Positions 1-10,010 of a stretch of 64,000 nucleotides of DNA are shown piece by piece. The translations under genes were made by a program, and so were the position numbers. The notes below the pieces were generated by a model. That model did not search any database. It saw nothing but the letters and a program-made list of their open reading frames with translations, and was not told where the DNA came from. The stretch is from Diplolepis rosae (taxonomy: Eukaryota; Arthropoda; Insecta; Hymenoptera; Diplolepididae), in assembly GCA_030998225.1 (NCBI GenBank), contig JAPYXD010000752.1, positions 17,066,501 through 17,130,500 of the forward strand, in the 5' to 3' direction. Within the stretch, counting starts at the first letter, position 1. The number at the start of each line of letters is the position of its first letter.

Positions 1-555
1 TTCTTTAGTTTAATATCTTAAATATTGCGAAAAACATCTTTTTTTTAATATCTACAGACACTGTGTTTCAATATCTAGATGGCTGTCCGATAGTAAAATC
101 GCAAATATATTATCTGCTAATATCAAGATATTGCGGTTCACTATCTATTTTTCTCCGTGAGTAAAGCTTATCGAATTATTTTTCTCTGTGCACTTAATCA
201 TAGAATGAAAGAAATACGAAAACACTAAAAAATTACTTCCAATACCAAACTCTCTTCAGGAATCACTTGAAGATCCTACCGAAATCATAATTTCTATAAA
301 ATGTATATGATAAATGGTACTTTGACAATTATTCTACATTATCAGAGGATCAAAGGTAAAATATGGAACATTTAAATACACTAAAAATTGCAAAATTCAA
401 AGGTCTGGATTTCGGCTGTTTTATCAATGTGCTCAGATAAAATGGCCAATCCTAAGAAATTATTTTAAACATTTTAATTTATCTGCCAATTTTATGACAA
501 AAGATTTTAAATTTACTATTTCGATTACAATCGGAGCATTTCTATTTTATAAATT
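1..555. other. AT-rich intergenic DNA, no gene seen
   Basis: I see no reading frame, RNA gene or clear repeat boundary in this stretch. It is AT-rich, with short runs of A or T. Confidence 0.5.
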
Positions 556-895
556 TCACAAAATAATATAAAATACGAGAATGCGTCGACAAGTAACTTG
601 GTTCGATGTGAAAGACAACAATCTGAGTTTTTTATCATATTTTTCGATATAATCTCCTCGAAGTTCAAAGCACTTGGCCCAACGTTTCTCCTTGCTCCTG
701 ATTCTTTTGCCTGGAGTGGTTTTCTTCAAGGCCCTCGAAATAGTCGTAACACCTGGATGTCTTCTCCATTGCACAACATTTTTTTTCCAGCCAGAAAAGT
801 TTAGTTTCGGGAACAGATAGAAGTCCGGAGGAGCCAGATCGGGTGAATATACTGGATGCAGAAGCAATTTAAGTTGGTTATATCGCGACACAGTG
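556..895 (-). pseudogene. mariner-type transposase, C-terminal relic
   Basis: On the minus strand this reads as the last third of a mariner/Tc1-family transposase. The segment HPVYSPDLAPPDFYLFPKL carries the third catalytic acidic residue of the DDD triad (the D of PPDFYLF), and the end KCFELRGDYIEK is the usual mariner C-terminus. The catalytic core upstream (first and second aspartates) and the DNA-binding domain are absent: the sequence beyond about 895 does not continue the family. The frame runs past the usual end into about 20 unrelated codons, so the normal stop is lost. The middle, about residues 30 to 65, matches the family poorly. This is a dead fragment; family assignment is firm, subfamily is not. 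Confidence 0.8.
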
Positions 896-1108
896 AGTCA
901 TATAAGAGCGTAAAAAATATTCTTGATTTACATCAAATCTTTTGTGTTGTGAAATCCTAAAATTAATTAAAATTGACATATGTGACCGTTCCGCGATATA
1001 AATGAGAATAATAAATAAATTAATTAGGTGAGTTAAAAATTTTTTAATAAAAAGATATCTCTCAACGGTTTGCGTATTCACATCCATATGACTTTCGAAA
1101 GAAGCAAT

Positions 1109-1557
1109 GTGGCAACGTCGCACTCTCTCCACTCCTCTAGTCCGCCATGTTCAAGTGCACATATATAGAAATCTAACCTACTTTACGGTTATTGTTGTTG
1201 TTTGATTATTTTGTAAAAATGTCTCATGAGGTGAGACACAAAGGTAGATTCATAAAGAAAAAAGAATTAAGAAGGAGAGAAAATGTGCGGAAAGCAAATA
1301 TTGAGCGAAGTAAGCAAAACCGTGACAAGATTGTTGACAAAAATCGCGCTGAAGCGAGTGCGAGAGCCACGGCCCATCCTACTGGAAACCGCATAGTAAA
1401 CTAAAAACTAAAATAAAATTTACAGCAAATTTCAGTGTTTTTTGATTTCTTGAACATTAGATAACTTATTTCAAATTCTCTTGTGTATATGACGTATACC
1501 TACTCCTAACTGACTACGAATACGTGTACGCTCGAGCATGCGTTGCGACGTTGCCAC
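1109..1557. repeat. 13-bp inverted repeats flanking a short exon-like ORF
   Basis: GTGGCAACGTCGC at 1109-1121 is perfectly complementary in inverted orientation to GCGACGTTGCCAC at 1545-1557. The match stops sharply on both sides and I see no convincing target duplication. The repeats bracket the 61-codon frame at 1219-1404. They could be the remains of transposon ends or two copies of a promoter-proximal motif facing each other. Confidence 0.4.
1219..1404 (+). pseudogene. N-terminal fragment resembling an insect Mutator-like protein
   Basis: An ATG at 1219 in a good context (AAAATGTC) opens a 61-codon, very basic frame. It starts MSHEVRHKGRFIKK and ends GNRIVN before a TAA. From memory, a family of repetitive insect proteins with a Mutator-like transposase domain begins with a similar KGRFI...RRR stretch followed by a GNRIVNL-like motif; here the frame stops exactly after RIVN, so this is a truncated copy or a first exon. 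The region upstream (1080-1200) is richer in G and C and could be an old promoter or 5' UTR. There is no zinc-binding or catalytic domain in the piece that remains. The family assignment rests on recall of a short motif and is tentative. Confidence 0.4.
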
Positions 1558-2119
1558 GTGCTCACTGCTGTCTCCTTCGATTATGGCTGCCGATAAAAGT
1601 CGACAGAGTTATGATCTTTGGAAAGACAATACAAAACTTATTGTACGGTAAAAAATTCTTTCAAAAAGCAGACGAATTTTTCAAGGTTCGCAGCAAATTT
1701 GTATAGTTTTTTCAATACGTAGCATGGATTTTGTAAGTATAATGCTCATTTAAAACTTGGCTTCACTTGTCATTGCCATTGACGGTATAGTAATTCATGA
1801 CCAAACGGTGAAACATCAATTAATTATTTCTCTATAACTAGACAATCAAGCAACCTAAAACTTTGCAGGTGTATTCTAAAATAGTTAAAGAAACTATAAT
1901 AAAAATTTCAGCTTTTCAGCATGAACTTCCTTTCATGATAAAACCACCTTAAAGCGCAGTTTAGTATATTTTTACTGAGCGATACGGCTAGAAAGGACCG
2001 GTAACATTTTTAGCTATCCCGCACACGAAATTTCATTTGCGATGCAAAATTCAGTCAAATTCTTTGTTTGATATTCTTATCCATTGGAAAAATCGCGAAA
2101 CACAATAGAGATAAACTGA
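1558..2119. other. unassigned DNA with a 22-codon ORF
   Basis: An ATG at 1583 opens a 22-codon frame (MAADKSRQSYDLWKDN...) directly after the inverted repeat at 1545-1557. I do not recognise it, and it is too short to support as a gene. The rest, to the target duplication at 2120, is AT-rich without recognisable features. Confidence 0.3.
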
Positions 2120-5100
2120 CAACATCGCAGTGTTCCTAGATCGTGGATCCTAACGGTCCCCACCACTGACCCGTGTGGATCCTCACAAAAGCAAACACGG
2201 TGTGTCGGGCTAAGATCGAGAATTATATTTCTCTCGACTTCGTATGAAAGTGGCGCGGAGCAGACGAAAAATCCAAAATGACAGAATATATAATTTAAGA
2301 TATTACCCTTATTTTTTAGATATTTTCAAAAACATTCATCTAAAATGAATATCTAAATATATTTTTTTAAATTTTAGAATGATTTAAACACTTAAAAAAT
2401 CATTTTCTAGTGGAATTTAAAGTCAATAAATGTTTAAGGTTTCAAAACAAAATATCAATTAAAATATTTGTTATCTTCGTAAATTAACTGCTTCGATTAG
2501 AGAATGATGTGGAGAATATTTTATTTTAAGATATGATAAAACATGAGATTTAATTTTAAAAAATGGAGTGTTTGAATATTCAAACAATTCGTCAATTATA
2601 TCTAAATTTAAATACGAAATTATACGATTTCTTTTGATTCTGAAAAAAATCTTTTAACTATTGAAAGATTGCATTTGTAGTCTATCAGACAAAGTGCGCC
2701 TGCGCATCAGTGAGTGTGTATCGTCTAGTGCTTAACAGTGGAATATGCACAAGTGATTTTTTTGTTGCACGATATATTCTTATATTATCGCGATTATCTA
2801 ACAGTAAATACATGGAAAGTGATGAACCACTTCACTGTCTTTAATGAAAGGTATGTTTTTTTAATTTTTAGCGTTAATAAATAAAATTATTGCATATTTC
2901 AATTACCAGTTAACGTTATTTTGAACGTAGAATAAGGATAAAAACATTTTGAATATTTATTTTGCCTCATTCATGAGTTATAATGCGACTTTATGATAGC
3001 TTTACGATAGCTTTACGCTACAGCGTAAAGCTAGAGTTCAGCCAGTTCGCTAGGGATTGCCATGTATGTTACGTATTATACATAAAATTTTATTCGTGAG
3101 ACATATTTTTCAATTTTATTTAATGTTAGAGAAATTGCAAGGAGTAATTTTGTATGCAAATTTAGATATAATTTTGGTTTTTTAAATACTGAAACCGTTT
3201 AATTAGAATTACATAAACTAATTCAAATTCAAAAAGTATTATGTATTTCAAAAACTTTTCAAAAAACTTTTTAAAGTGTTTCATGTGAATGAAATTTTTT
3301 TCTATGTCGCCTTATAACAGAAAAACCCTCCTGTATGATTTCGTATTTTAATTTCGATATAATTGACGTATTGTTTTAAAATTCGAACACTCCATTTTTT
3401 AAAATTAAATCTCATGTTTCATCATATCTTGAAATAAAATATTCTCCACATCATTCTCTAATCGAAGCACTTAATTTACAAAGATAAAAAATATTTTAAT
3501 TGATATTTTTTTTTTTGTGACGTCCCGATTTGTCTCAAGCTTACATGTCCTTCTTGGTTTTATAAGAATAAATCTAGGGATGCAGAAAGATCTGACCAAT
3601 TCATATCTGACTTTCCATATGTTTGTCGTTAAATCTTACGTCGTATGTGTACCGAATGAGTGTTTGATCTTTGTTCAATTTGTTTTTATTTGTACTCTTT
3701 ATATCTTTATATCTTTATTATAGTCCTTTTACTCGATCCTTCTATTTTATTTTGAATGTATCAATACTAATCATTAATGTTACTTAGAACGTAATTTTTC
3801 TATAGACTAAGCATTGATTTTACTAATCTTTTGCCTAATATTGTTGAAAGGCCTAAATTTATATTCTAATCATGGCCATCCGTAAATTTAAATTGTTTAG
3901 AAAGTTTTTCCCATTCTTGAATATAAACAGGACCTTACAACTCATTCCTTTCCTTTAATGACCCCTATATAATACCAATAGTTCAAATTGGAACCCATAA
4001 TAAAAATAGAAATTTCCAAACGCTTGGAGACATAGAATAATAACAAATATTCCAATATCTGCTCAATCTTGAAGGTTCACTATAACAAGCTTTCAATTGT
4101 TATAACGGTCAAAACTATAATAAACCAAATCATCACTGAAACCCAAATTTTCGTTTTGGGGTCTCCCCTCCTCCTCACTACCAACCTACAGTTTACACCC
4201 ATCCAAATTTCTGCCTTGGTCAATTTTCGAGAGTGGGGAGAAATTTCCCTCGGAGGCAGGGTGTTGTTTTCGCAAAGATCTTCAGTTCTGTTCTTGATTT
4301 CAACCAGTTGACTGGTTTAAGTTAATTTATATTTTCTTCCAACTTTTACTTCGCCGGGTTCAGACTTTTCCGATTCGCAGTCACACGACTGAAAACGCGT
4401 TCCGGAATAACGTGTAAATTTTCCTGTCGGGTATTACGTTTCTTTAAATTTAGTTTATTAATTTGTATACAATTAATAATTGTAAGATTTTAATTGTGTT
4501 AACTTTTATCTACAACCGATTAGTACGAATATTGTGATCAGGTTTACATCACCAAGGTAAGGTACTGGAGCAAACAAACAAAATATGTAAGGTTAGTTTA
4601 ATTAAACATATATATATATATTTAACCCCATCAAATATTTCTTCAACCCTTATTTTTCTTCTTTCTCCCTTCCTTAACGCCTCTTATTTAATTATCTTGT
4701 TTTGGTACTGTAAGGTGAGTTTAAACTCTTTAAACCGAGCAAGATCCCATACTACCAATCCTTCAGCCGCTCGAGAGATTGGAAAATTTTATAATATTTC
4801 TTAATTTTAGTAATGATCAAACTAATTATCAATAAACGTCACGGTATTGTACGGCCGTGACGTGACATTTTGAAACATTAAACATTTTTTTACTTTAAAT
4901 TCCACTAGAAAATGATTTTTTAAGTATTTAAACCATTCCAAAATTTAAAAAAAATATTTAGATATTCATTTTGGATGAGTTTTTGAAAATATCTAAAAAA
5001 ATAAGAGTAATATCTTAAATTATATATTATGCCATTTTGAATTTTTGTCTGCTCTGCGCCACTTTCACACTAAGTCGAGAGAAACATAATTCTCGATCTT

Positions 5101-5239
5101 AGCCCGACAGTGTGTGGATCGTGGAATCTAAGCGAGGAAATGGAGACACACCGACACGCTGTGTTTGCTTGGCTGAGGATCCACACGGGTCAGTGGTGGG
5201 TGCCACTAGGATCACCGATCTGGGAATACTGCAACATCG
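2120..5239. mobile_element. hAT-type non-autonomous transposon with very long inverted arms
   Basis: The element runs from CAGTGTTCC at 2128 to GGAATACTG ending at 5231 and is bracketed by the identical 8-bp sequence CAACATCG (2120-2127 and 5232-5239). An 8-bp duplication with CAG-type ends is the signature of the hAT superfamily. The two arms are inverted copies over roughly 500 bp: 2128-2640 pairs with 3330-3510 plus 4868-5231. The right arm is split by a solo-LTR-like insertion (3516-4867). The unique centre (about 2650-3320) encodes no transposase; it holds a CpG-richer stretch near 2690-2850 and a perfect hairpin AGCTTTACGCT/AGCGTAAAGCT near 3009-3032. It must have been mobilised in trans. 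Confidence 0.85.
3516..4867 (+). mobile_element. solo LTR-like insertion (Ty3/Gypsy-like), 1352 bp
   Basis: The insertion starts TGTGACGTCCC and ends GACGTGACA, the TG...CA termini of a long terminal repeat with imperfect terminal complementarity. The interrupted hAT arm gives the empty site: the left arm reads (in inverse) GATATTTTGTTTTGAAAC, while here GATATTTT is separated from TTTTGAAAC by the insertion, so the target duplication is about 4 bp (TTTT), typical of Ty3/Gypsy integrases. No gag or pol is present, so this is best read as a solo LTR left by LTR-LTR recombination. The orientation follows TG...CA only and is not otherwise tested. AATAAA-type polyadenylation signals are present but not diagnostic in AT-rich DNA. 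Confidence 0.7.
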
Positions 5240-5383
5240 AGCGCTGTTTGTTTTGGGTGTCCCCGTAGGGTAGTTCAGGTGCAGGGATATACGCGGCGCT
5301 AGTTGTCGGAAGCGGATGGAGTGCGGCAAAGGGAACGGCTTCGTATGAGTTCCGCCATTATTGTATACTCTTTCTGAGCTACA
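5240..5383. repeat. segment duplicated near 6.3 kb
   Basis: The stretch at about 5270-5306 (GTAGTTCAGGTGCAGGGATA and on to GGCGCTAGTTG) recurs with few changes at about 6331-6366. The surrounding DNA is more GC-rich than the neighbourhood. It is part of an unclassified dispersed repeat. Confidence 0.5.
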
Positions 5384-5686
5384 TAAGACAAAATATTTTA
5401 TTATTGTTAAAATTGAAATCTTTTAATGTATGGAAGGAATATAAAAACAATGGAAACTGTTATTAACATATTGGTTTATCTATAAACATATTTTTATTTA
5501 TGATCTTTCGGCATCATGAAAGTTTAATAAGAGTGCAAATTCGGAACGGCACAAAAATATTCACAATTGTTCGAGATTAAATACACACATATAATATGTT
5601 TTTATTAATTTCCATTGTCTTCATATTCCTTTCATACAGTAAAATAGATTTAAATTGTAACAATAATAAAATATTTTGTCTTATTT
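5384..5686. mobile_element. short MITE-like element with about 80-bp inverted repeats
   Basis: The left arm (5384-5467, starting ATAAGACAAAATATTTTATT) is repeated in inverse at 5602-5686 with only scattered differences. The unique centre is about 130 bp and has no coding potential. This structure, long TIRs around a short centre, is that of a MITE. The target duplication cannot be settled because the flanks are runs of A and T. Confidence 0.65.
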
Positions 5687-5699
5687 AATAATAAAAAAA

Positions 5700-5870
5700 G
5701 GTCGTAATAGGTATCATTTACGACATCGTAAACGATATCGGATATTGTCCCAAAATCCTACGTTGTTTACGTTATCACTTACAACAACGTTTACGATATC
5801 GCTTACGATATCGCTTATGATAACGTTTCCAATGTCGTTTCCAACGTCGGAATTTTCAATAGGAGATAGA
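5700..5870. repeat. degenerate about 12-bp tandem repeat ending TTTTCAATAGG
   Basis: Short units of the form CGATATCGCTTA / ACGTTTACGATATCG recur about every 12 bases, many of them self-complementary (ATCGTAAACGAT). The array ends TTTTCAATAGG, the same ending as the 12-bp array at 22.7-22.9 kb, so the two are probably the same class of repeat. A 97-codon open frame crosses it but only reflects the periodicity. Confidence 0.5.
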
Positions 5871-6061
5871 TTAGCCGCCATTTTTGAACTCACGAGTCCT
5901 CAGGTCGATAAAACCAAGGAGTTTTTTAATTATATGATTATTTTCTTTGAAGCCTTGTATAAGCTGTAAAATTAATATTTTTTGTATCTCCGATTTCCGT
6001 TGGTCAGCAGTATTATCATTTTTCATAACATTTTTTATTATTAGTATATTTCGTATATTTT

Positions 6062-6366
6062 CTGTATATTTTCTGAAAATAAAAATCAATTAAAATACAA
6101 ATTACAGATATTTTTGATTTTTACTTATTACGACAAAACCAAGATTTAAGGAAAAATTGTGAAAATGTAATTCAAGGGTGAGTTGTTATTAACTTCTCAC
6201 TCTTGAATTACATTTCACAATTTTGCGTTAAATCTTCAATTTCCTTTTAATTATATTTGAATATATTCTCTGTAACACATTTAAAGAACCTACGTATGCA
6301 TGTATATGCACTAACACGTGCACACATAATAGTAGTTCATGTGCAGGGATATGAGCGGCGCTAGTT
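6062..6366. repeat. dispersed repeat, copy 1 (second copy at 8214-8362)
   Basis: The sequence from CTGAAAATAAAAAT through CATTTAAAGAACCTACG to the ACACGTGCACA region is present again at 8214-8362. Copy 1 is longer because it carries a MITE at 6150-6227 and about 25 extra bases. The parent element is not recognised. Confidence 0.6.
6146..6231. mobile_element. 78-bp TTAA-targeted hairpin MITE
   Basis: The inserted segment 6150-6227 is an almost perfect hairpin (GGAAAAATTGTGAAAATGTA paired with TACATTTCACAATTTTGCG) bracketed by TTAA at 6146-6149 and 6228-6231. The paralogous copy at 8.27 kb reads straight through (AAGATTTACTTATATT) and gives an approximate empty site. TTAA duplication is the piggyBac-type target choice; no transposase is encoded. 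Confidence 0.75.
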
Positions 6367-6869
6367 GCTGGCGGTCTACCACCTTTCCATTAGGTTTGCA
6401 CGGCCTGAGGACAGTGGTGCCAACTTAGCGTCAAAAGGGTTTTTGCCAATCTCTTTAAGCGGGCTTTTTGAATGATCAATTCCTGGTACTTTTTTGAAAG
6501 AATGTATATTTTTTGACCTTGAACTCTGCTAGGCGACTTCAAGCACAACGCCCAAGCATTTTGCGCGCATAGTTTGAAAATTAAATTTAACATAATGATT
6601 GAAAAGTTTCATTGATTGTAAATTCAAATGTGTTAGATAAATATAATTAATAACAGAATTATTGTCAGAAAATAAGAAAATGTCTAAAATGTGCTTAAAA
6701 GTTTTATAATTTTTTTCGAAATCTTTCAATTCTAAAATTTTATATTTCAAACCATGAAACTTCACCGACTGCGGTAGCATAATAAATGAAAATATTTTGG
6801 TTTGATCAAAAAACAACAAAATTAAGCTTCATCACAAGTTTCCAGTATCGCATATATTATTTATAAAAC

Positions 6870-6900
<31 letters not shown>

Positions 6901-8213
6901 GTATTAAAGCTTAAATCATGAAATATAGTGAAAAAAACTTGATATTACTGGTATCGCATGTTAGGAAAATTTAAACATGAAGTTTTTGAAAAATATTATT
7001 CATTTAATATATTATTACTGCGTTGGCAACTGCTCGTACTTTTTAATATTAATATAATTAACTTTAAACTGTGTCTCATAAAGCTTATACTTAAATGTTT
7101 TATCATTTCATGCTAACTTCGGAGACGTTTTTTTCCAATTAATTTTTAAAGTATTAATATTACTGCATCACCAACGATATAATCTGATTTGTCGCAGGTA
7201 AAAAATTAGAAAATACCTTTGCAACTTCCATGGACAAAATCCTGAATATTAATCTTTCCCTATCAGCAAAGTCGTGTTGTTTTTCGTGGTATATGAATCA
7301 TTCTATTATTGTTTCTTGTATTTATTGGGGTTGTTACAGGTCACGAAATTTGAAAATTGTCAGAGAAAATCGAGTAAAACCTAAAAGAGTTAAGGTATTT
7401 GTTTTTATTCAACAAATTATGATTATAATTTGACAAATGAATTCGTTTACCAACTGCCACTGAAGTGAAGTAATTCGAAACCAAGCATTTTGATTTTGTC
7501 ATTCAAAAAGATTTTAATAACTAAAACAGAAATGACTCGAGAGCGTAAAAATATATATTTTAATGCAAAAATGTCAGAAATCTATACAATAATTTCAACA
7601 AAAATACATCAAAGTAAATGTCCAGAACATAACCCATAATTTTCAGAAATTTTTGACTACATTAAATTAAAACAAGAGTGATTCTAAGAACTTATAACGA
7701 AAAATAATGAGGAAGCACAATATAAGGAGAATAATAACGACCTTTTCAGTTCTCGTTCTTCATTTTCTGCCGCAAAAATAATTTGCACATACAAAGTTGC
7801 AAGCAGCAACCGGCCAACTGAAACGCTCGGGCTTCGAGAGCACACTTTGAGGTTAAGTCAAGATTTATTTTAAAACTATGCAGTTGGACGTTTACCACCC
7901 GAGTTGAAATCTAGGAGCAAGCTTTACGTTTTCAGGTACTGCTTACCCCCTGCTTCTTCTCATTTACATTTGCTTTGATACTTCTCGAAATATTGAGTAC
8001 CTGAATTAACCCTTATTTGCTGCATTGCTATTATTCTTAGTTTTTACTTGTAATTGAATTATTATTCAAATAATTTTAATGCTAAAATTTACATATATTA
8101 ATTATGCGATTACTCGGACATGTAGAAACCTAAAATCAATTAAATTTACTAATTTATCAAGTATCACATGCGTTTAAGGTTCGCAATTCGTTGCATAGGA
8201 AAATTTTCAGTAT
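6367..8213. other. no gene seen; TA microsatellite
   Basis: This stretch holds a (TA)n run at about 6873-6901 and otherwise unremarkable AT-rich DNA. Open frames up to 96 codons occur on the minus strand near 6390-6820, but they have no recognisable motif and the composition expected of chance frames. Confidence 0.5.
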
Positions 8214-8362
8214 ATCTTCTGAAAATAAAAATACAAATTACAGATATTTTTGATTTTTATTTATTACCACAAAACTAAGATTTACTTATATTCTCTGTAA
8301 CACATTTAAAGAACCTACGTATGCATGTAAGAGCACTAACACGTGCACATATAATGATAGTT
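8214..8362. repeat. dispersed repeat, copy 2
   Basis: Second copy of the segment at 6062-6366, without the TTAA MITE. It ends about where the mariner element begins. Confidence 0.6.
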
Positions 8363-9620
8363 CATATGTAAAGTTGTATGCAGCATTAGTCATTCCAATA
8401 TTTCGAACATGCGTTGGAAAGCTACTGTCATTGTGCGTCTTTTTCAGTATGTGTGATTCATTTGAAGCGTAAACATCAATCATTTTTTTTCACTCAAATA
8501 TCTCGAACTTTGTGCCTGAAAAAGTCTTTTTGCGGGGAGTTCTTCTTCATTACTTTGATATGAAGAAAACTGCTGCCGAAAGTCATCGTATTTTGGTGGA
8601 AGTTTATGGTGAACATGCTCTAGCTGAGCGAACGTGCCAAAAGTGGTTTGCACGATTTAAAAGTAGTGATTTTGGCTTGGAAGACGAAAAACGTCCTGGG
8701 CAGCCAAAAAAGTTTGAAGATGAAGAACTGGAAGCATTACTCAACGAAGATTGTTGCCAAACACAAGAAGAGCTCGCAGAATCTTTGGGAGTCAGTCAAG
8801 CAGCCATTTCAAAACGTTTAAAAGCAGCCGGATACATTCAAAAGCAAGGAAATTGGGTTCCACATGAACTCAATCCGAGAGACGTTGAAAGGCGGTTTTG
8901 CATGTCCGAAATGCTGCTGGAACGCCACAAAAATATATCATTTTTGCATCGGATTGTTACTGGTGATGAAAAATGGATCCATTACGACAACCCCAAGCGC
9001 AAAAAATCATATGCGAAACCCGGCCAACCAGCCAAATCAACGGCAAAGCCGAATATCCATGGCGCGAAGGTAATGTTCTGTATTTGGTGGGATCAGAAGG
9101 GTGTGCTGTATTATGAGCTGCTAAAACCGGGTGAAACCATCAATGGAGGATGCTACCGAACACAATTAATCCGTTTGAAGAGAGCAATATCCGAAAAAGG
9201 CCCGGAATCTGCGACCAAACACGAGGCAATAATTTTCCATCATAACAACGCTCGGCCCCATGTTGCTATTCCGGTTAAGAACTATTTGGAAAACAGTGGA
9301 TGGGAAGTTTTACCCCACCCGCCTTATAGCCCAGACCTTGACCCTTCTCACTACCCTTTGTTCCGGTCGATGCAGAACGCCCTCACTGGAATACGGTTCA
9401 CATCAGAACAGGGTATCAAAAATGGGCTTGATTCATTCTTGGCCGCCAAGTCGGCGCAGTTCTTTCGGGATGGAATACACAAATTGCTAGAAGGATGGGA
9501 AAAAGTCATAGCTTAAGATGGGCAATACTTTGAATAAAACTATTGTACATGTTTTTCTTAAATAAACGTTCAAATTTTTAAAAAAACCGCACGAATCAAG
9601 TTATAGATCCAATATAAAAG
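8355..9620 (+). mobile_element. mariner element, near full length
   Basis: This is the probable extent of the transposon that carries the transposase frame at 8512-9513. The right end holds AAAAAAACCGCACGAATC, which resembles the GTGCGGTTTTT subterminal motif of irritans-type mariners. The left end near 8358-8390 (GTAAAGTTGTATGCAGC) is a weaker inverted match. The exact TA duplication could not be fixed on both sides, so the boundaries are good to about 20 bp. Confidence 0.6.
8512..9516 (+). pseudogene. mariner transposase: open frame, catalytically dead
   Basis: The frame is open for 334 codons, close to the usual 340-350. An N-terminal helix-turn-helix region (about residues 1-110, including SLGVSQAAISKRL) is followed by WVPHEL and a DDE/D catalytic core. 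The first aspartate is intact in VTGDEKWIHYD (D152). The second, normally HQDNARPH, is HHNNARPH, so the aspartate is asparagine (N245, codon 9244-9246). The third, normally APSDYHLF, is DPSHYPLF, so it is histidine (H280, codon 9349-9351). Spacing N245-H280 is the D34D of mariner. The start codon is GTG at 8512 where the family has ATG; the next in-frame ATG is residue 17. A TAA at 9514 precedes DGQYFE, normally the C-terminus. The rest of the frame has survived without frameshift, which suggests a recent loss of function. Confidence 0.9.
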
Positions 9621-9937
9621 AATTTATTTGCCGTTTATATTCTCGGTAATATTCTCATTTTCGTTACCGTTCTCAAATTAATATGACCTACTCAGAACTC
9701 TACATATTATATGATTCGGTATGCTATTATATTTATTTTTAATTATTCGGGTCATAATTTGAAATTGCTATCAAGCAAACTTGTAAGTTTGAAGTTTGAA
9801 CTATGCTATACCGATAACAGTGGCAAAATTAGCACAATATAAAGCATTTGATAATGTACTTCAATTTTGAAGTAATATTTTATGATCAAGTAGGTCAAAA
9901 CTATTATCACCTTTTGTTGTGACAATTTTCATATTTT
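9621..9937. other. no gene seen
   Basis: AT-rich DNA with no coding or repeat structure I can support. Confidence 0.4.
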
Positions 9938-10010
9938 ATTCGGAGTACAAATTAGTTCCGTCCGTTTTCAATAGATTGCTCTGGCTGTTATGAATGTTTC
10001 ATAGTGGAAA
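9938..10010. mobile_element. mariner 5' end relic
   Basis: The sequence GGAGTACAAATTAG...GATTGCTCTGGCTGTTATGAATG is a diverged copy of the left end of the mariner at 45,391-46,541 (TIR and 5' UTR). Only about 70 bp remain, with no coding sequence. Confidence 0.6.

Noticed and set aside
3517..3723. 68-codon frame at the start of the LTR-like insertion
   Set aside because: Starts with GTG inside the LTR terminus and has no recognisable motif.
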